Virus record (IMG/VR): IMGVR_UViG_3300046373_000181
Span: 1-61,822 of that record
Direction: 5' to 3' (one strand)
DNA length: 61,822 nt
Source of the DNA: a virus
Shown piece after piece: positions 58,382 to 61,822 of the stretch. Under the pieces are notes generated by a model. That model did no database searches. It was not told where the DNA came from and saw nothing but the letters and a program-made list of their open reading frames with translations. The translations under genes were made by a program, and so were the position numbers. Positions within the stretch are counted from its first letter, which is position 1; each line of letters begins with the position of its first letter.

Positions 58382-59208
58382 GTACGAACACATCCCTAAT
58401 ACCTACGACGACCGCCGATATGATGTCGGTCGCTACGAACCTAGCTAAATCCGGCTTCTTTCAGGATGCCCGCGAAGCAACCCAGGCATTTGCAAAAATT
58501 CTTGCTGGTGCTGAACTAGGAATTCCGCCGTTTGCTGCCATGAGTGGCATTTACATTGTGAAAGGAAAACCCCAATTGGGCGGGGTTTTGTTGGGTGGCT
58601 TGGTTAAACGGTCCGGTAAGTATGACTATAAAGTTGCTGAACTTAGTGATGCCCGTTGCTCGATTGACTTCTTTCAGGGAACTGAGCTTATCGGAAATAG
58701 TACATTCACCATTGAGGATGCCAAAAAAGCCGGAACTCAAAACACCGATAAGTTTCCTAAAAACATGCTCTATGCACGGGCTATGTCGAACGGTGTAAAA
58801 TGGTACACGCCAGATGTTACGAACGGCCCCGTTTATGCTGAAGGAGAATTTGAAGAGGATGCCCCCCGCGTTCAAGATACAACAGCAGAAGTTGTTCACG
58901 AAGCTAAGCCTGTATCAACGGGTGCTGAGTTAGACCCCGAAGTTATTCGGCAAATGGGTATCTGGACTGACAACGTAGATGTGCTTTATAATGATGAAAC
59001 CCGCCGTACCAATCCTTCATCATGGGATGTATCGTTTACAGCCCTTGGTTCAATCGCGAACTTACCTTCAACCGAGAAGAACAAGAAGTTTGTAGCGCTT
59101 AAAAACTTTGCTGCCGAATTCAATATCGGTTGGGATAAAGACGCAAAGAAGTTTTTTGTTGCAATGCCCGTAGATGAGCCAGAAACCGCTGAAACCGTCG
59201 AAGCCTGA
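58378..59208 (+). CDS. RecT-like single-strand annealing protein
   Basis: 276 residues. The conserved block ILAGAELGIPPFAAMSGIYI, KPQLGGVLLGGLVKRSGKY, FPKNMLYARAMSNGVKWY is that of a phage protein group annotated as RecT-type recombinases as I recall. Would anneal single strands in phage recombination. Stop overlaps the exonuclease start (TGATG), giving a RecE/RecT-like pair. Confidence 0.65.
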   Translation: MSTNTSLIPTTTADMMSVATNLAKSGFFQDAREATQAFAKILAGAELGIPPFAAMSGIYIVKGKPQLGGVLLGGLVKRSGKYDYKVAELSDARCSIDFFQGTELIGNSTFTIEDAKKAGTQNTDKFPKNMLYARAMSNGVKWYTPDVTNGPVYAEGEFEEDAPRVQDTTAEVVHEAKPVSTGAELDPEVIRQMGIWTDNVDVLYNDETRRTNPSSWDVSFTALGSIANLPSTEKNKKFVALKNFAAEFNIGWDKDAKKFFVAMPVDEPETAETVEA

Positions 59209-59816
59209 TGCAACACGTAATGATTGACATTGAGACAATGGGCAATACGGCAGGTTCCGCCATTGTCAGCATTGCAGCCGTTCAGTTCGATTTAGAGACC
59301 GGAAAGATGGGACTAATGTACGAAGAGCATGTCTCACTCGAAAGTTGTTTAAAGGCGGGGCTTTCTCCAAATGCCAGTACAATCCTTTGGTGGCTTCAAC
59401 AGGATGAAGCAGCGCGCAAAGAATTAGTAGTGGGTCAAACTAAAGCCCGCTCCCTCCGCAATGTACTTAGCAGTTTTCAGCTTTGGATTGAAACAACGCA
59501 CAAAGATCCTATTGTGTGGGGGAATTCAGCCAGATTTGATTTAGGTATACTGGAAAGCGCCTTTGCAGCCTGCAATATTCCTTTACCTTGGAAATTCTGG
59601 AACGAGCGGTGCGTTCGCACTCTGGCTGAATTAGCACCAGAAATCAAACGAAAAACGAAGTTTCAGGGTGTTGCTCACCATGCCATTGATGACTGCGTTC
59701 ATCAGGTCCGCTATACGGTTGCCACTTACCGAAAGCTTAAGGGATTGCCTGAGGTTGAGATTAAGCAGCCTGAGCCAGTCGCGAGTGTATTTAGCGACGA
59801 CGAACTCCCATTTTAG
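59208..59816 (+). CDS. DEDD-family 3'-5' exonuclease
   Basis: 202 residues. Exo I motif MIDIETMG (D and E), exo II WGNSARFDLGIL, exo III HHAIDDCVHQV: the DEDDh arrangement. Likely degrades DNA ends to supply single strands for the RecT-like protein. No polymerase domain. Confidence 0.88.
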   Translation: MQHVMIDIETMGNTAGSAIVSIAAVQFDLETGKMGLMYEEHVSLESCLKAGLSPNASTILWWLQQDEAARKELVVGQTKARSLRNVLSSFQLWIETTHKDPIVWGNSARFDLGILESAFAACNIPLPWKFWNERCVRTLAELAPEIKRKTKFQGVAHHAIDDCVHQVRYTVATYRKLKGLPEVEIKQPEPVASVFSDDELPF

Positions 59817-59920
59817 AAATTGAGTAGAGTTTGGGCTGTGATTCGAAAACGGCGGGGTACTACCTCGCCCGCTTTCTTCGCCGATGCCCAGGTACATACA
59901 CATTTAAACACATAGCAATC

Positions 59921-60415
59921 ATGAAGACTTCTGAGAGATTTAATCGGGCTGTGCAAGCACTTGTCAGTTCATATTTCAACAGTACCCTTGTCAAGGGTAA
60001 TTGCAGTGCATGTGCGGTGGGCAATATTGTTGCTGCCGGAATTGAGGGTAAAGTTTATAGCAAAGAAATAGGCAACTATATCACATATCGTTGCGATAAA
60101 CCTAATTATGGTTGGCGTAATGTATTCCTTACTGTGGGTGATGAGCAAGGTATTTGGCCTCATAACTACGAAGGTATTCCAAAAGAAATAATTGATGCTA
60201 CCGGCTATTCATGGGAACAATTAGCCATGGTTGAAAAGACCTTTGAAGTCAATACAAAAATCTTTTTTGACGATTACAAAAGGTACACCCCCGAGCAAAT
60301 CGACGCCGATCAATATGAGGGCTTAATGGCCGTGGTCGATGTTCTCTGCCAGATCGAAGGCATTGACGACGCGAGCGAATACAAAGCCCTGTTTGCGGGC
60401 AAGATTTTGGTTTAA
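59921..60415 (+). CDS. conserved phage hypothetical protein, 164 aa
   Basis: I use ATG 59921 (MKTSERFNRAVQAL). The N-terminus has ALVSSYFNSTLVKGNCSACAVGNIV with a CxxC, and a later part is acidic. I recall similar proteins in Bacteroidota phages. Function unknown. Confidence 0.6.
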   Translation: MKTSERFNRAVQALVSSYFNSTLVKGNCSACAVGNIVAAGIEGKVYSKEIGNYITYRCDKPNYGWRNVFLTVGDEQGIWPHNYEGIPKEIIDATGYSWEQLAMVEKTFEVNTKIFFDDYKRYTPEQIDADQYEGLMAVVDVLCQIEGIDDASEYKALFAGKILV

Positions 60416-60584
60416 AAAGGTAAAGGAAGGATACAGCGTACGGCTCGGGTTATGCCTGAGCCACTACCTCACCCCTTCCTGAAACACGCATTAATAAGAA
60501 TGATTTGATGTGGATAGCCGACAACGGGCAGTGGATTCTGCCGCCCTGTTTCTTTCCCCTCACTAAAACAAACAGCAATAGCAA

Positions 60585-60893
60585 ATGGAAGATGTAAAGC
60601 ATGCACCCGCCCCCTGGCTTGCTAGGCGAGATAAGGCAATTCCTGAGTTTTGGACCGTGGAAGCAGAAGAGGGAAGAACGCTTGTCTGTCACCTATACGG
60701 CATTCGTGATGTACCAAAAGGTAAACCGGATTTAGAGACCGAAGCCACGGCAAAATTAATCGCAGCAGCCCCTGACCTTTTGGAAGCCCTTGTGCTTGTA
60801 CTACCTAAACTGGGTTGGTATACGGCTAGAGAGCTTGGAGATGATGTAGTAAAAAAGATAGAAGCCGCCATTGCAAAAGCCACCCAGCCATGA
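60585..60893 (+). CDS. hypothetical protein, 102 aa
   Basis: The words APAPWLARRD near the start and TEATAKLIAAAPDLLEALV later are frequent in small phage proteins of unknown function. It overlaps the next gene by 4 bases. The 169-bp gap before it holds a GGCTCGGG..CCTGAGCC hairpin (about 60441-60461) and only very short frames. Confidence 0.65.
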   Translation: MEDVKHAPAPWLARRDKAIPEFWTVEAEEGRTLVCHLYGIRDVPKGKPDLETEATAKLIAAAPDLLEALVLVLPKLGWYTARELGDDVVKKIEAAIAKATQP

Positions 60894-61171
60894 CCACCAC
60901 CGACACCACACCCGAAGTGCTTGTGAACGGCTTCGGGACGCCCTACAAGTTCCAGAATATGCAACAGTGGCAGGAGTATCTGAATAACTGCCTGGACGGT
61001 AAGTCGCTCGATCGGGCCTGTTCCTACTACCGCGAGGGGGCCATTGGGCATTGTTCAAGTTTGCCCTGGCTCGACGGTACGCCTGAAAGTCAGGAAGCAT
61101 TTAAGGCCCTGTTCAGGCGGGCTAAAGTCATCGGCGTCAAGTACAGTAAGGTATCCAGAAAGTTTGTTTAA
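60890..61171 (+). CDS. hypothetical protein, 93 aa
   Basis: A Trp- and Tyr-containing small protein (FQNMQQWQEYLNNCLDG, LFRRAKVIGVKYSKV). Coupled to the previous gene by ATGA overlap. No family recognised. Confidence 0.55.
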   Translation: MTTTDTTPEVLVNGFGTPYKFQNMQQWQEYLNNCLDGKSLDRACSYYREGAIGHCSSLPWLDGTPESQEAFKALFRRAKVIGVKYSKVSRKFV

Positions 61172-61185
61172 CCCCTGCCTCTACC

Positions 61186-61383
61186 ATGAAACGACGCGTA
61201 AAGAAGCTACCTAGAAAGCTCAAGAAGGCACTTAAGTTGAGCATTACAAAAACAACCGTATTTCATTCTCGGCACATGCGAATCTATGCTACCTGGCCTT
61301 ATGATGCTTTTCGCAAGCTGCACCCCAACACAAAAAAGGAACATGCTGGCAATCATTATGTAAGCAGCTACTTACTTGGATAA
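61186..61383 (+). CDS. very basic small protein, 65 aa
   Basis: The N-terminus is highly basic (KRRVKKLPRKLKKALK), suggesting nucleic-acid binding. Function unknown. Confidence 0.5.
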   Translation: MKRRVKKLPRKLKKALKLSITKTTVFHSRHMRIYATWPYDAFRKLHPNTKKEHAGNHYVSSYLLG

Positions 61384-61395
61384 CCCCCTACCATC

Positions 61396-61822
61396 ATGAA
61401 TTTTATCGACACCTACCGCGACTTGGTGCTTGAGAAAGGCACCCACGTTGTGCAGACCGCCAGCGGGAGGTCTGTACGGATTGTTTGCACGGATATGAAG
61501 AGCCGATACGCAACATATCCCATCATTGCCGTGATTGATTTTGGAGCATTTGAAGAGCACCAAATTTATACTGCTGCGGGTGAGACAATTTGGCGGAGAG
61601 TGAGAGATACTGACCTCCAAATCGTCCCCAAGCCGCCTGTATCGCTGGGGTGGGTAGCGGTTGTGCATAACACCATTGCAAGCGTCTGCACTAATCCATT
61701 CAAGACCAAAGAAACTCTACTGGAGAAGGTAAAGGAAGTGGGAGCTACGCTACTCTCCGAACCGGTAGAAATGTTCGCAATCCCCGCCCCGCCCGTCACC
61801 ACCCCACCCCCACTTCCCGAGC
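61396..61822 (+). CDS. N-terminal part of the end-spanning gene
   Basis: ATG at 61396, open to the window end and continuing at base 1 in frame to the stop at 321, total 202 residues. The start (NFIDTYRDLVLEKGTHVVQT) and a beta-rich region (YPIIAVIDFGAFEEHQIY) precede the repeated segment. No family recognised. Confidence 0.75.
   Translation, partial: MNFIDTYRDLVLEKGTHVVQTASGRSVRIVCTDMKSRYATYPIIAVIDFGAFEEHQIYTAAGETIWRRVRDTDLQIVPKPPVSLGWVAVVHNTIASVCTNPFKTKETLLEKVKEVGATLLSEPVEMFAIPAPPVTTPPPLPE
61684..61822. repeat. terminal direct repeat (right copy)
   Basis: Matches 1-139 with two mismatches near the end, at 61810 and 61815. Marks the circular closure point of the assembly. Confidence 0.9.

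Overview
The window looks like a complete temperate tailed-phage genome of siphovirus type. It has a full set of packaging, capsid, tail, lysis, integration, repressor and replication genes. The first 139 bases recur as the last 139 bases (137 of 139 identical), and one reading frame runs unbroken across the join, so the molecule is best read as circular, about 61.68 kb. The host is probably a Bacteroidota bacterium, perhaps in the Cytophagales (inference). The evidence is several promoters matching the Bacteroidota pattern TTTG-N19/22-TAnnTTTG, secreted proteins whose signal peptides end in the ..AQ type typical of that phylum, an integrase with the GRKT motif seen in Bacteroidota recombinases, and a VirE/BT4734-type primase-helicase.

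Layout. (1) From 53007 rightward, through the join, to 5729 (+): a long early operon. It holds a cro-position gene, an SF2 helicase, a VirE-type primase-helicase, an iteron cluster that looks like the replication origin, a VRR-NUC nuclease, a RecT-like protein, a DEDD exonuclease, many small genes, then a DNA-modification block of two C5 cytosine methyltransferases with a PAPS-reductase-like protein between them. (2) 5814-10444 (-): endolysin, small genes, an HNH nuclease and membrane/holin-like proteins. (3) 10502-11667 (+): a small self-contained cassette with its own operators, promoter and terminators. (4) 11963-12176 (+): a promoter plus terminator unit that appears to encode a structured tRNA-like non-coding RNA. 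(5) 12175-41161 (-): late genes, read from 41161 leftward as scaffold, decoration, major capsid, connectors, tail tube, tail chaperones with a -1 frameshift, tape measure, an inserted block of antirepressors and a secreted protein, distal tail and hub proteins, tail spikes, and four consecutive tail-region proteins with signal peptides. (6) 41498-46125 (+): terminase small and large subunits, portal and minor head protein, divergent from the capsid operon. (7) 46175-49623 (-): about eleven small accessory genes. (8) 49691-52913: small regulators, tyrosine integrase, a repeat-rich probable attP region and the repressor gene.

How it works together. The repressor at 52254-52913 probably acts on two near-identical operator pairs (repeats spaced exactly 20 bp) lying over the early promoter at 52931-52960 and a second promoter at 57948-57978. 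Two exactly 12-bp-phased AAAGC arrays lie only in front of late gene blocks and are candidate sites for a late regulator or the packaging machinery. The most unusual signals are: both methyltransferase genes carry a second, apparently constrained +1 reading frame; the free-standing tRNA-like RNA gene; the phased AAAGC arrays; and the run of virion-region proteins with Sec signal peptides.
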